In this document: one piece after another, positions 7,460 through 14,685 of the stretch
Layout: each line of letters begins with the position of its first letter
Position numbering within the stretch: the stretch's first letter is position 1
Assembly (NCBI RefSeq): GCF_946478925.1
Contig: NZ_CAMLDP010000016.1
Span: 1 to 28,032, forward strand
Length of the DNA stretch: 28,032 bases
From: an uncultured Nitrososphaera sp.
Lineage (GTDB): Archaea; Thermoproteota; Nitrososphaeria; Nitrososphaerales; Nitrososphaeraceae
Reading direction: 5' to 3'
Notes under the pieces: generated by a model
Seen by the model: the letters and a program-made list of their open reading frames with translations, nothing else
Database searches by the model: none
What the model was told of the DNA's origin: nothing
Translations under genes and position numbers: made by a program

Positions 7460-7801
7460 ATGGTAAGAAACATTGGTGTTTCAGTCATTGCTCCCCGCAA
7501 GACGTGCGAGGATGAGCTCTGCCCGTTTCACGGCACGCTCCCGGTGAGGGGCAAACTTGTGACAGGCATCGTGGCAAGTGCCAAGGCCAAAAAGATGGTC
7601 GTGGTCACGCAAGAGTACCCGAGGCCAGTCCAGAAATACAAGAGATATGAGAGGTCCAGGTCCAAGGTCCACGCGTACCTCCCGACGTGCATGGATGTCA
7701 AAGAGGGCGACGAGGTCAAAATAGCAGAATGCAGACCGCTTTCAAAGACTGTTTCGTTCGTAGTGATTGAGGTGAATACAAAGGATGGCAGCAGGATCTA
7801 A
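7460..7801 (+). CDS. rps17: Small-subunit ribosomal protein uS17
   Basis: A 113-aa OB-fold protein that binds 16S rRNA early in assembly. It starts MVRNIGVSVIAPRKTCEDEL and contains the archaeal CxxxxCPFHGTLPVRGK segment and YKRYERSRSKVHAYLP. ATG 7460 is chosen over GTG 7451 because GTGAT at 7451-7455 makes a Shine-Dalgarno match with a 4-nt spacer. The 3' end overlaps uL14 by 17 nt. Confidence 0.96.
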   Translation: MVRNIGVSVIAPRKTCEDELCPFHGTLPVRGKLVTGIVASAKAKKMVVVTQEYPRPVQKYKRYERSRSKVHAYLPTCMDVKEGDEVKIAECRPLSKTVSFVVIEVNTKDGSRI

Positions 7802-8225
7802 GTCAAGAGCAGTTTCGGCCAAGGGCGTAGAGGAATTCCGCCCGTACATCACAAGGGCGCTGCCGGTGACGGCAGAGCTCGTATGCGCCGACAACACTGG
7901 CGCAAAGGTGCTGCGCATCGCGCAGGTCACCAGGTACAAGGGAAGACACTCGCGTCTGCCGGCGGCAGCAGTTGGGGACTTTGTCACAGTTACAGTAAAG
8001 AAGGGTCCGGCGGAACTGCGCAAGCAGATTTTCGGCGCCGTCATTGTAAGGCAAAAGTACCCTATACGCAGACCAAACGGGGTCCGCGTCGCGTTTGAAG
8101 ACAACGCCGCGGTGCTCGTGACGCCAGAAGGCGAGATCAAGGGGACTGACATCAAGGGTCCGGTCGCAAGCGAGGCGGCGGAAAAGTGGCCGAGGATTGC
8201 AAACCTCGCGGGAATGATAGTCTAG
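7785..8225 (+). CDS. rpl14: Large-subunit ribosomal protein uL14
   Basis: A 146-aa uL14 that bridges the two subunits and interacts with uL24 and uL3. The core signature is ELVCADNTGAKVLRIAQVTR, then GDFVTVTVKKGPAELRKQIF and the end AEKWPRIANLAGMIV. The N-terminal about 25 residues (MAAGSKSRAVSAKGVEEFRP) resemble the extension of archaeal and eukaryotic proteins. The ATG is inside the uS17 coding region, 17 nt before its end. Confidence 0.97.
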   Translation: MAAGSKSRAVSAKGVEEFRPYITRALPVTAELVCADNTGAKVLRIAQVTRYKGRHSRLPAAAVGDFVTVTVKKGPAELRKQIFGAVIVRQKYPIRRPNGVRVAFEDNAAVLVTPEGEIKGTDIKGPVASEAAEKWPRIANLAGMIV

Positions 8226-8239
8226 GTGTTTTATTAGAA

Positions 8240-8716
8240 ATGGCAATACATCCAAAACTCTTGCACGTTCCAAAGCACCAGCGCGACAACATGGTCGGCG
8301 CTACCTTGTCTGATAACCTGCGCCAGCAGTACAAGAGGCGCAGCGCGCGCGTCATCAAGGGCGACTCGGTCAAGGTCATGCGTGGTGAATACAAGGGAGT
8401 AGAGGGCAAGGTCGACAAGGTCAACACCATTGAAGGCACCCTCGAAATTGAAGGCATACAGCGCGAAAAGGTGCGCGGAGGCCAGGTCAAGGTCCCTATC
8501 CACGCTTCAAAGGTAATGATTACTGGACTAAAGACGGACGACAAGTACAGGACGGCGATGCTCAGCGGCCAAAAGCAGCAGGCGGCGCCAAAGAAGGAAG
8601 AGGCAAAACCAAAAGCCGAAGCAAAGCCAAAGGCTGCAAAGGCAACAAAAAAGAAGCCAAAAGCGCCAAAGAAAAAGAAGACGACATCAGCAAAAAAAGA
8701 GGAGGAGACTAGCTAA
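8240..8716 (+). CDS. rpl24: Large-subunit ribosomal protein uL24 with Lys/Ala-rich tail
   Basis: A 158-aa protein from ATG 8240, 14 nt after the uL14 stop. Residues 1-112 are a normal archaeal uL24 with the KOW segment IKGDSVKVMRGEYKGVEGKV and IEGIQREKVRGGQVKVPIHA. From about residue 113 the sequence becomes a low-complexity KPKAEAKPKAAKATKKKPKA-type tail of about 45 residues that resembles histone H1 or other rRNA-binding tails. The frame is open upstream to 8186, but that part only overlaps uL14. Its stop overlaps the eS4 ATG by 1 nt (TAATG). Confidence 0.95.
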   Translation: MAIHPKLLHVPKHQRDNMVGATLSDNLRQQYKRRSARVIKGDSVKVMRGEYKGVEGKVDKVNTIEGTLEIEGIQREKVRGGQVKVPIHASKVMITGLKTDDKYRTAMLSGQKQQAAPKKEEAKPKAEAKPKAAKATKKKPKAPKKKKTTSAKKEEETS

Positions 8717-9429
8717 TGGGGAAGAAAGGTGGAGCAACTAGAGTAAAGAGACAGATGGCGCCGACCTTCTGGAACATCAGAAGGAAGGAAAGCCAGTTCG
8801 TCATGAGGGTCAAGCCGGGACCGCACCCGAAAAATAGCGCATACCCGCTCGGCATGGTCCTGCGCGACGCAGTCAAGGTGACACACACAGCCAAAGAATC
8901 GCAACTGATACTCAATGAAGGCAAGGTCAAAGTCGACGGCATTGTAAGGCGCGACCCGAACCTCGCAGTCGGCCTAATGGATGTGGTAGAGCTTGCAAAC
9001 GGCCAAGCGTACCGCCTCGTCCCCAAGGACTCGGAACTGCTCGCGCCAGTGGCAGTCGAGGACGCGGAAAAGGCAGTGAAACTAGCCAAGATAACAAGCA
9101 AGGTCACGACCAAGGGCAAGAAACTGCAGTACGGCTTCCACGACGGCAAGACGCTCATCACCGACGCCAAGATGAAGGTCGGCGACACGTGCCTGCTCGA
9201 GCTTCCAGGTGCAAAGGTAAAGGACCATATCAAGCTAGAGAAGGGCGCGACAGCGCTTATCATTACGGGCGAGAACGCTGGCAAGGTAGGCAAGATCGAG
9301 GACTTTCGTGAAGGGCTTTTCTCGCTTCCAACCCGCGCGTTCGTCTCAGTCGACGACAGGACGGTAGAGCTTCCGGTGGAAATGGTCATGGTAGTTGGCA
9401 AGGACAAGCCAGTGATAAAGGTGAACTGA
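8716..9429 (+). CDS. rps4e: Small-subunit ribosomal protein eS4
   Basis: A 237-aa eS4, found in archaea and eukaryotes but not bacteria. It begins MGKKGGATRVKRQMAPTFWN. An S4 RNA-binding domain lies around residues 43-100 (PLGMVLRDAVKVTHTAKESQ), and a KOW-like segment near 170-200 (KGATALIITGENAGKVGKIE). It belongs to the 16S rRNA-binding part of the 30S body. Length is normal. It starts 1 nt inside the uL24 stop and ends 4 nt before uL5. Confidence 0.97.
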   Translation: MGKKGGATRVKRQMAPTFWNIRRKESQFVMRVKPGPHPKNSAYPLGMVLRDAVKVTHTAKESQLILNEGKVKVDGIVRRDPNLAVGLMDVVELANGQAYRLVPKDSELLAPVAVEDAEKAVKLAKITSKVTTKGKKLQYGFHDGKTLITDAKMKVGDTCLLELPGAKVKDHIKLEKGATALIITGENAGKVGKIEDFREGLFSLPTRAFVSVDDRTVELPVEMVMVVGKDKPVIKVN

Positions 9430-9433
9430 TAGA

Positions 9434-9958
9434 ATGAGCCAAGTTATGGAAAGCAGTAGCATGAAGAGGATTGCCGTCGACAAGGTGGTCATCAACATCG
9501 GCGTCGGCAAGTCCGGCGAGCCGATGGAAAAAGCAAAAAAAGCGCTCACCGAATTGACGGGCCACCAGCCTGCGATAAGGGGTGCAAGAAAGACTGTGCG
9601 CGACTTTGGCATCCACCAGGGCGAGCCGATAGGCGCCATGGTAACTCTCAGACGCGAAGAAGCAGTTGAATTCCTAAAGCGCGTCGTTGCAGCAAAAAAG
9701 AACGTGCTAAAAGAATCCTCGTTTGACAATTTCGGCAACCTTTCAATTGGTATCCACGAGCACATCGACATCCCCGGCACAAAATACAACCCAGAGATCG
9801 GCATCTTTGGAATGGACGTAAACATCGTCCTCGTGAGGCCAGGATACAGGATTGCTCGCAAGAGCAGAAAACGCGCCAAGATAGGCAAGAGTCACAGGAT
9901 AACCAAAGAGGACGCCGTTGCCTACTTTAAGGAACAGTACGGAGCGGAGGTACAGTAA
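9434..9958 (+). CDS. rpl5: Large-subunit ribosomal protein uL5
   Basis: A 174-aa uL5 that contacts 5S rRNA and the P-site tRNA. Conserved blocks are [40 protein letters not shown] and [20 protein letters not shown], with a [15 protein letters not shown] end typical of archaea. The ATG at 9434 is 4 nt after the eS4 stop; a second Met lies at residue 5. The S14 gene follows after 5 nt. Confidence 0.97.
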   Translation: MSQVMESSSMKRIAVDKVVINIGVGKSGEPMEKAKKALTELTGHQPAIRGARKTVRDFGIHQGEPIGAMVTLRREEAVEFLKRVVAAKKNVLKESSFDNFGNLSIGIHEHIDIPGTKYNPEIGIFGMDVNIVLVRPGYRIARKSRKRAKIGKSHRITKEDAVAYFKEQYGAEVQ

Positions 9959-9963
9959 TCAAA

Positions 9964-10143
9964 ATGCCTAAACCAAGAGAATACGCGACAACGGGCCGCA
10001 AGCAGCTTGCGCATGGAAGAGGAGTGCGCTGGTGCAAAAGGTGCGGTTCATATAACGGACTTATCAGAAAATACAACCTGATGCTTTGCAGACAGTGCTT
10101 CAGGGAAGTGGCTGAAAGCCTGGGATTCAAGAAATTCGAGTAG
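9964..10143 (+). CDS. rps14: Small-subunit ribosomal protein uS14, zinc-binding type
   Basis: A 59-aa frame read directly from the sequence: [20 protein letters not shown], then a zinc ribbon with Cys24-x2-Cys27 and Cys42-x2-Cys45, ending ESLGFKKFE. This is the short zinc-binding uS14 of archaea, bound to 16S rRNA in the 30S head. It lies 5 nt after uL5 and 15 nt before uS8, exactly where archaeal uS14 is expected. Confidence 0.96.
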   Translation: MPKPREYATTGRKQLAHGRGVRWCKRCGSYNGLIRKYNLMLCRQCFREVAESLGFKKFE

Positions 10144-10158
10144 GTGTAGTAGAGAGAG

Positions 10159-10551
10159 ATGCCAGCACTAAACGTCCTGTCAAACATGTTCACTACCATC
10201 TACAACAACGAGACCCGGAGAAAGAGAGAATGCATCGTGCTTCCGTCGTCCAAATTCGCAAGCGAGGTGCTCCGCGTGATGCAAAAGCACCGCTACATCG
10301 GCGAATTTGAGCAGGTGGACGACGGCAGGGCAGGCAAGTTCCGCATACAGCTACTGGCCAAGATAAACAAATGTGGCATTATCACCCCGCGCTTTTCCGT
10401 GAAAAAAGACGCGTACTTTGACTGGGAGAGACAGTTTTTGCCGGCATACAGCATGGGCATACTGCTAGTCTCGACCAGCAAGGGCATCATGTCCCACCAC
10501 GAGGCGCAGGAGCAGGGATTAGGAGGAGTTCTAGTTGGCTACGTCTACTGA
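10159..10551 (+). CDS. rps8: Small-subunit ribosomal protein uS8
   Basis: A 130-aa uS8, a primary binder of the 16S central domain. It starts MPALNVLSNMFTTIYNNETR and has VLPSSKFASEVLRVMQKHRY and the C-terminal STSKGIMSHHEAQEQGLGGV, the S8 signature. Length equals the archaeal norm. Its last 17 nt overlap uL6 and carry the strong Shine-Dalgarno of that gene. Confidence 0.97.
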   Translation: MPALNVLSNMFTTIYNNETRRKRECIVLPSSKFASEVLRVMQKHRYIGEFEQVDDGRAGKFRIQLLAKINKCGIITPRFSVKKDAYFDWERQFLPAYSMGILLVSTSKGIMSHHEAQEQGLGGVLVGYVY

Positions 10552-11095
10552 GCAGCCAGCGGCAATAATGGCAGAAGTCGCCATACCAGCAAGCGTCAAG
10601 GTAACAAAGGAAGGAAGCTTCCTCACAGTCAAGGGCAAGCTGGGTACTGTCAAGAAGGACTTTTTGAAACTTCCTGCCACGGTGACGGTTGAGGGCAACA
10701 AGGTAATGATAAAGCCGTACGGCACGAGAAAGCGCGACCTTGCAGTGGCCAACACAGCAAAGAGCATCGTGACTAGCATGGTAAAAGGCGTCGAAAAAGG
10801 CTACACGTACAAGGTCAAGATAATATTTGCGCACTTTCCAATCGCAGTAAAGGTAAAGGGCAAAGAGGTCCACGTGGAGAACTTTTTCGGCGAGCGCTCT
10901 GCCCGCACTGCCAAGATCCAGGGCGACGCGACCAAAGTCGAGGTCCAAGGCGAAGACGTCGTCGTAAAGGGTCCGAGCCTTGAAGACGTGTCGCAGACTG
11001 CCGCAAACATCGAGCAGTCAACCAAGATAAAGGACAAGGACCAGCGTGTCTTCCTCGACGGGCTGTACGTCTACGCCCGCGAAGAAGGCATGTGA
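10535..11095 (+). CDS. rpl6: Large-subunit ribosomal protein uL6
   Basis: A 186-aa uL6 near the factor-binding centre of the 50S subunit. It holds two related L6 domains, with SVKVTKEGSFLTVKGKLGTV in the first and VHVENFFGERSARTAKIQGD in the middle, and ends RVFLDGLYVYAREEGM. The start is TTG 10535, supported by AGGAGGAG at 10521-10528 with a 6-nt spacer. A T-rich stretch follows the stop, so this is the last gene of the operon. The usual downstream archaeal genes (eL32, eL19, uL18, uS5, uL30, uL15) are not here. Confidence 0.96.
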   Translation: MATSTEQPAAIMAEVAIPASVKVTKEGSFLTVKGKLGTVKKDFLKLPATVTVEGNKVMIKPYGTRKRDLAVANTAKSIVTSMVKGVEKGYTYKVKIIFAHFPIAVKVKGKEVHVENFFGERSARTAKIQGDATKVEVQGEDVVVKGPSLEDVSQTAANIEQSTKIKDKDQRVFLDGLYVYAREEGM

Positions 11096-11097
11096 GG

Positions 11098-11116
11098 TTT
11101 TTCCCTCCCCTTTTCT
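11098..11116 (+). terminator. T-rich terminator after the ribosomal operon
   Basis: TTTTT at 11098-11102 and TTTT at 11111-11114, with a C-rich stretch between, begin 3 nt after the uL6 stop. Archaeal RNA polymerase terminates at such T tracts without a required hairpin. The assignment is by position and composition. Confidence 0.5.
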
Positions 11117-11197
11117 ACCGCAATTTTTGCAAAGTGCTCTTGTCGTAACGTTTGTCCTGTCATATCACATTTTTTGTTTGCAAAGCAAAATTCTAAA

Positions 11198-11207
11198 CAT
11201 TTATTTT
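11198..11207 (+). promoter_or_regulatory. Putative TATA box of the tRNA-Asn gene
   Basis: ACATTTATTT lies 25 nt before the first base of the tRNA at 11233, with an AT-rich surround in the gap after uL6. It suggests that the tRNA is transcribed from its own promoter. Confidence 0.45.
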
Positions 11208-11232
11208 GTGCATGGAATTTGCGTATACTTGC

Positions 11233-11342
11233 GCCGCTGTAGCTCAGCATGGTAGAGCAAATTCAAAGCGCAATATTGTGCTTCGGAGCTTAACTGGCTG
11301 TTAACCAGTGGGTCACCAGTTCGAGTCTGGTCAGCGGCGCCA
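11233..11342 (+). tRNA. tRNA-Asn (anticodon GUU) with a 33-nt non-canonical intron
   Basis: Acceptor GCCGCTG (11233-11239) pairs fully with CAGCGGC (11332-11338), discriminator G, and CCA is encoded at 11340-11342. The D stem is GCTC/GAGC (11242-11245 and 11255-11258). The anticodon stem ACTGG/CCAGT closes a loop with anticodon GTT at 11300-11302. The T arm is ACCAG-TTCGAGT-CTGGT. Between the D stem and the anticodon stem lies an extra stretch, best removed as 11261-11293. A bulge-helix-bulge can form: GAGC/GCTT as central helix with 3-nt bulges AAA (11259-11261) and AAC (11292-11294). Removing the insert gives a standard cloverleaf with base 26 = A. No canonical 37/38 intron is present. Confidence 0.93.
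11261..11293 (+). other. tRNA intron near position 26-28 (bulge-helix-bulge)
   Basis: The intron carries its own hairpin, AAGCGCA (11266-11272) with TGTGCTT (11277-11283) around an ATAT loop, above a short helix TTC/GGA. Cleavage after the second base of each bulge joins AA to CTGG. Because A residues flank both sites, the junction could also be placed at 25/26 or 26/27. The splicing endonuclease EndA would be the expected processing enzyme. Confidence 0.8.
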
Positions 11343-11414
11343 TGTATAATTTCTCTACGATAGCTTTATAGCATTTCAGAATAGCTTCACGTCAACATTA
11401 CGTGAACACCCGAG

Positions 11415-11867
11415 TTGTCCAAAGATAACGAGCAGGCCGGCGGCAGCGACAAAATAGAGGAGCAGCTAAAGGGAAAGACACTGCAGGTGTACATGTACAT
11501 GATAAAGAGAAAAGAGCCTGTGGGAGTGCGCGAAGTGCAGCGCGACCTTGACTTTTCAAGCCCCAGCGTGGCCAACTACCATATTGACAAGCTCGTGCAG
11601 CTGGCGCTCGTAGGACAGGACGAGTACGGCCGATATTACATAATCCAAAAGGTGCAGGTCGGTGTGCTGCAGGCATTTGTCAACGTCGGCGGGATTGCTG
11701 TTCCCCGGCTATCATTCTTTGCGGCATTTTTCACGACGATGCTAATCGCGTACGTCGTCCTGAACGTTAACAACCTGGACGTCTTTGCGATAGGCTTTGC
11801 GGTGGCTGGCGCCGTCGCCTTTTGGATAGAAACGTTAAGAGTGTGGATAAAGCGCCCTATTTCATAA
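11415..11867 (+). CDS. Winged-helix protein with two membrane helices
   Basis: A 150-aa protein. Residues about 20-80 look like a winged helix-turn-helix: LQVYMYMIKRKEPVGVREVQ, then a likely recognition helix SSPSVANYHIDKLVQLALVG and a wing YGRYYIIQK. Residues about 97-117 and 121-142 are two hydrophobic membrane helices, followed by a basic end. It may be a membrane-tethered transcription factor; target and signal are unknown. The start is TTG 11415 (MSKDNEQAGG); a TATA-like CTTTATAGC lies near 11363-11371. It ends 24 nt from the end of a convergent gene. Confidence 0.75.
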   Translation: MSKDNEQAGGSDKIEEQLKGKTLQVYMYMIKRKEPVGVREVQRDLDFSSPSVANYHIDKLVQLALVGQDEYGRYYIIQKVQVGVLQAFVNVGGIAVPRLSFFAAFFTTMLIAYVVLNVNNLDVFAIGFAVAGAVAFWIETLRVWIKRPIS

Positions 11868-11881
11868 TTCGAGTTTTGAAA
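11860..11881. repeat. Degenerate copy of the TCGA-centred palindrome
   Basis: TTTCATAA-TTCGAG-TTTTGAAA spans the stop codon of the winged-helix membrane gene and the convergent gap. It matches the palindrome after bioF at 19 of 22 positions in the same orientation. Being between convergent genes, it is not an obvious promoter site here, so it could be a chance match or a 3'-end element. Confidence 0.35.
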
Positions 11882-11891
11882 TATTGGTATT

Positions 11892-12254
11892 TTATCCAAG
11901 CGGGACAATATCGAGCGCTATCGCGTCGGCAAGGAGGTCGAGATGCTTGCTTGCCACCACGTACCCGTTCTTGATGTCGGTCGATGCGACCCACCTGTTC
12001 GTGGAACTGAAAAGGCGCTCTTTTTTCATCCTCTTTTCAACTTCCTCGACGTTGAGCTCCCTTTCCTCCACTTCCTGTGTCTCGGTGTGCTTTATCGTGA
12101 GCAGAATCTTTCTGACTAGGACCCTGTTGCCAAAGCGCCGGGAAAAGTCCCTTGCGCCTTCGTCGATTTCAACGAGCTTTATCTTGATCTGAAAGCGGTT
12201 GAGGGCGTCCCTGCTTGTCAGGACCCTCTCGTCAACAAACCTGTCGTAACTCAT
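11892..12254 (-). CDS. Conserved-looking protein of unknown function
   Basis: A 120-aa charged, soluble protein, MSYDRFVDERVLTSRDALNR, with alternating beta-like and helical stretches (FQIKIKLVEIDEGARDFSRR, VLVRKILLTIKHTETQEVEE) and an end HLDLLADAIALDIVPLG. No Cys motif or membrane helix. I do not recognise a family. ATG 12254 is preferred because a TATTAAT-like box lies about 30 nt upstream near 12285-12291; TTG 12278 would add 8 residues. It lies 38 nt after the DUF35 gene on the same strand and may be its own unit. Confidence 0.7.
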   Translation of the reverse strand: MSYDRFVDERVLTSRDALNRFQIKIKLVEIDEGARDFSRRFGNRVLVRKILLTIKHTETQEVEERELNVEEVEKRMKKERLFSSTNRWVASTDIKNGYVVASKHLDLLADAIALDIVPLG

Positions 12255-12292
12255 GAGCCTGCTCCGGTTCTCTCTCAATCATTAATAAGCAT

Positions 12293-12631
12293 TCATTTTG
12301 GGACAAAGTGGTAGAACGGCGCGCCTTCTGCGTTCACGCCGCATTTGTCCATCCTGACCTTCATTCCATTGCACAGCTTTTTGTCGCCGTCAAATGAGCC
12401 TACGAGCCTAAAGCCATTCATTTCTATAATGCCAAAAACCCCTTCGTGTCCACGAACGTGCGAAGTCGCAAACTCGACCAGAATGCCTGTCTTGTCCACT
12501 TTTTTCAGCACAGCCTTGCCAAAGCATTCCGGACAGGAAGGCGACGGCGGCCAGGCCCTTTTCCCACATTTCGTGCACATCGGCACCAAGAACTCGCCCT
12601 TTTTCAGATAGTCAATAAAGTTAAGCGCCAA
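12293..12631 (-). CDS. DUF35 OB-fold, zinc-ribbon partner of thiolase
   Basis: A 112-aa protein. The N-terminal helix MALNFIDYLKKGEFLVP is followed by a rubredoxin-like zinc ribbon, Cys19-x2-Cys22 and Cys33-x2-Cys36 (CPEC), then an OB fold (GILVEFATSHVRGHEGVFGI). In archaea such DUF35 proteins bind a thiolase and help channel acyl-CoA, for example in the thiolase/HMG-CoA synthase complex. Here the gene overlaps the thiolase gene by 11 nt, which supports a stable partnership. The start is TTG 12631: GGTGAT lies 5 nt upstream as a Shine-Dalgarno sequence. Confidence 0.9.
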   Translation of the reverse strand: MALNFIDYLKKGEFLVPMCTKCGKRAWPPSPSCPECFGKAVLKKVDKTGILVEFATSHVRGHEGVFGIIEMNGFRLVGSFDGDKKLCNGMKVRMDKCGVNAEGAPFYHFVPK

Positions 12632-13706
12632 GCACCATCACCGTCGCCGACGAGCCGGCGGCAGCAAGGTTGTGCACGAGGCCGGTCTTGCAGCCTTGCA
12701 CTTGCCTTTTTCCCGCCCTGCCGGACAGTTGCAGCGTTATCTCGGCGACCTGCGCCACGCCGGTGGCTCCCACTGGGTGGCCGCAGCCGAGTATCCCGCC
12801 CCGTAGGTTTATCGCGATTTCCTGCTGTTCAACGAACTTGCCTCCTTTTCCCTTTTGCGCAAAGCCTAGATCCTCGTACGCCATTATCTCAAGAATTGTA
12901 AACGCGTCGTGCAGCTCGGCGACATCCACCTGCGACGGCTTTATCCCGGCCATCTTGTACGCGTCGCGCGCAGCCCTCTTGGCTGTTTCGAGTGTCGTCA
13001 AGTCGTCCATGCTTGCAAAGCTGGCACCGGCTGTCTGCTGGCCGATTCCCTTTATCCATACCGGGTTTTCAGTTTTTTTCGCCCTTTGCTCTGAGAGCAG
13101 GAGCACGGCCGAGGCGCCGTCGCACGGCGCCGAGCAGTCGAGGAGCTTTACCGGCTCGGCTATCATTTTCGATTCCATCACCTCTTTTAGAGTCACGGGC
13201 TTTTGAAAGAGCGCGTTCTTGTTTTTTGCGGCGTTTCTGTGGTTCTTGACTGACACATGGGCCATCTGCTCTTCAGTTGTCCCAAAGCGCCTCATGTGCG
13301 AGCGGGCAAACATCGACGCCCAGTGTACTGGAAAGTTGAATGAGCCCCGGGTGACGTCCCAGACGAGCCTGTTTCCCTCGCTGCGAGCCTTTTCTGCGCC
13401 TACCACAAGCGCCGAGTCGCACAGGCCAGACGCAATCAGCGAATACGCAGTGGCAATCGCGTTCGTCCCGGAATTGCAGAGGTTGTCAACCCGCTGCGAC
13501 ATCTTGGGCGTTACCCCGAGCATTTCAGAGACTATAGTCGAGCCGTATTGCTCTGTAGCACACGTGGAGAAGAGTACGGCATCGACGCTCTTGCCATAGC
13601 TTTTCAGAATCTCGACGCAGGGCTCGCAGGCGATGTCAAAAATCGATCTTTCTGTCGCCTTTGTGAATTTCGAGGTTGCCGCAGCCGAGATAGCTACCCT
13701 GCCCAC
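12621..13706 (-). CDS. SCP2-type thiolase (acetyl-CoA acetyltransferase-like)
   Basis: A 361-aa thiolase from GTG 13706 (VGRVAISAAATSKFTKATER). The nucleophile is Cys77 in VDNLCNSGTNAI. His266 is in the HDAFTI block typical of SCP2-type and archaeal thiolases, and His310 in GCGHPVGATG. The C-terminus LVHNLAAAGSSATVMVLG lacks the classical CxG cysteine loop, as in that subgroup. With DUF35 it probably condenses or cleaves acyl-CoA, for example acetoacetyl-CoA in the mevalonate pathway or the 3-hydroxypropionate/4-hydroxybutyrate cycle; which one is not decided by sequence. The open frame extends to 13838, but that part overlaps the upstream oxidoreductase. Only 1 nt separates its GTG from the upstream stop. 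Confidence 0.9.
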   Translation of the reverse strand: MGRVAISAAATSKFTKATERSIFDIACEPCVEILKSYGKSVDAVLFSTCATEQYGSTIVSEMLGVTPKMSQRVDNLCNSGTNAIATAYSLIASGLCDSALVVGAEKARSEGNRLVWDVTRGSFNFPVHWASMFARSHMRRFGTTEEQMAHVSVKNHRNAAKNKNALFQKPVTLKEVMESKMIAEPVKLLDCSAPCDGASAVLLLSEQRAKKTENPVWIKGIGQQTAGASFASMDDLTTLETAKRAARDAYKMAGIKPSQVDVAELHDAFTILEIMAYEDLGFAQKGKGGKFVEQQEIAINLRGGILGCGHPVGATGVAQVAEITLQLSGRAGKRQVQGCKTGLVHNLAAAGSSATVMVLGA

Positions 13707-13707
13707 T

Positions 13708-14685
13708 TTAAAAGGTTGACAACAGTTCCCTAAATGAACTTTCTGCGTCCTGTACAGGATTGAACTGCAATATCGGCAGGGTGACTCCCGAGTCGGAAAA
13801 CCTGGAAAGCGCCTTTCTGCATTCCTCTTTTGTGCCACAGACCGTCAGCTCCTCTAGCATCTTTAGTGAGACCTGCCCTGCAGCCGCGTCGCCGCCGTTC
13901 TTTTGGTACTCGGCTGAAATGCGCTCGACCTCGTCGCGGTAGCCGTTCTCTGCAAGGAACCTGCTATAGTACTTTCCGACTGCAACGTAGAATGCGAGGG
14001 TCTTTGCCGCACGCGCCCGGGCTTTTTCCGGCTCTTTATCCGACACGGCGCAGATGAGCGAAAGCGCGACCTCGAAATTGCCTGCTGCTGTAGCTCTTGC
14101 TCTCAGTTCCGGCACCGTTGCTTTCAGCTCTTCAAGCGGGCGCATGTAAAGGAGCACGCCATCTGCCTTTTCTGCGGCAAGCGCAAGCATACGCCTGTTG
14201 ACTGCCGCAAGGAAAATTGGAATGTGCTTTCTGAAGGGCGTATTCAGCATCTTGAAGTTGTTTATCTTGAAAAACTCGCCGGAATAGTTGACCCGCTCGC
14301 CAGACGTCATCAGCCGGATGCACTCGACATACTCTTTCATCCGAGATGCAGGCTTTACAAATTCCACTCCATGCCAGTTCTCGACTATGGCCTCCGTGCT
14401 CGTGCCAAGGCCGATGACTGTTCTGTTGCCTGAAATCATGTCAAGCGTGGCTGCGCCCATCGCTATCGTGGCAGGAGTCCTTGAAAAAATGCTAACAATC
14501 GATGTACCAAGCCTGACTTTTTTTGTGGCCTGTGCCACTGCACCGAGCGTGGCAAAAGACTCGCGGCCCCACGACTCTGGGACCCATATTGAATCCACAT
14601 TTTTTTGCCCGTCTGCAAGGCTTGCGCACCGGAGCACGTCCTCCATAGAAAGGAGTGGCCCGAGACTGTACCCAACTTTCATCAT
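13708..14685 (-). CDS. LLM-class (luciferase-like) flavin/F420-dependent oxidoreductase
   Basis: A 325-aa TIM-barrel protein from ATG 14685, MMKVGYSLGPLLSMEDVLRC. Blocks such as DSIWVPESWGRESFATLGAV, KKVRLGTSIVSIFSRTPATI, GLGTSTEAIVENWHG and HIPIFLAAVNRRMLALAAEK are those of F420-dependent Mer-like reductases of the luciferase family. Thaumarchaeota make F420, so F420 is a likely cofactor, but FMN is possible. The substrate is unknown. The ATG overlaps the nucleotidyltransferase stop (ATGA). A second Met (14682) follows at once. It is operon-linked to the thiolase 1 nt downstream. Confidence 0.9.
   Translation of the reverse strand: MMKVGYSLGPLLSMEDVLRCASLADGQKNVDSIWVPESWGRESFATLGAVAQATKKVRLGTSIVSIFSRTPATIAMGAATLDMISGNRTVIGLGTSTEAIVENWHGVEFVKPASRMKEYVECIRLMTSGERVNYSGEFFKINNFKMLNTPFRKHIPIFLAAVNRRMLALAAEKADGVLLYMRPLEELKATVPELRARATAAGNFEVALSLICAVSDKEPEKARARAAKTLAFYVAVGKYYSRFLAENGYRDEVERISAEYQKNGGDAAAGQVSLKMLEELTVCGTKEECRKALSRFSDSGVTLPILQFNPVQDAESSFRELLSTF

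Noticed and set aside
11046..11255. 69-aa frame across the uL6 end and the tRNA
   Set aside because: It runs through a T-rich terminator and into the tRNA gene; it is open by chance.
13707..13838. N-terminal extension of the thiolase
   Set aside because: It overlaps the 3' end of the LLM oxidoreductase in another frame; the thiolase family N-terminus starts at GTG 13706.
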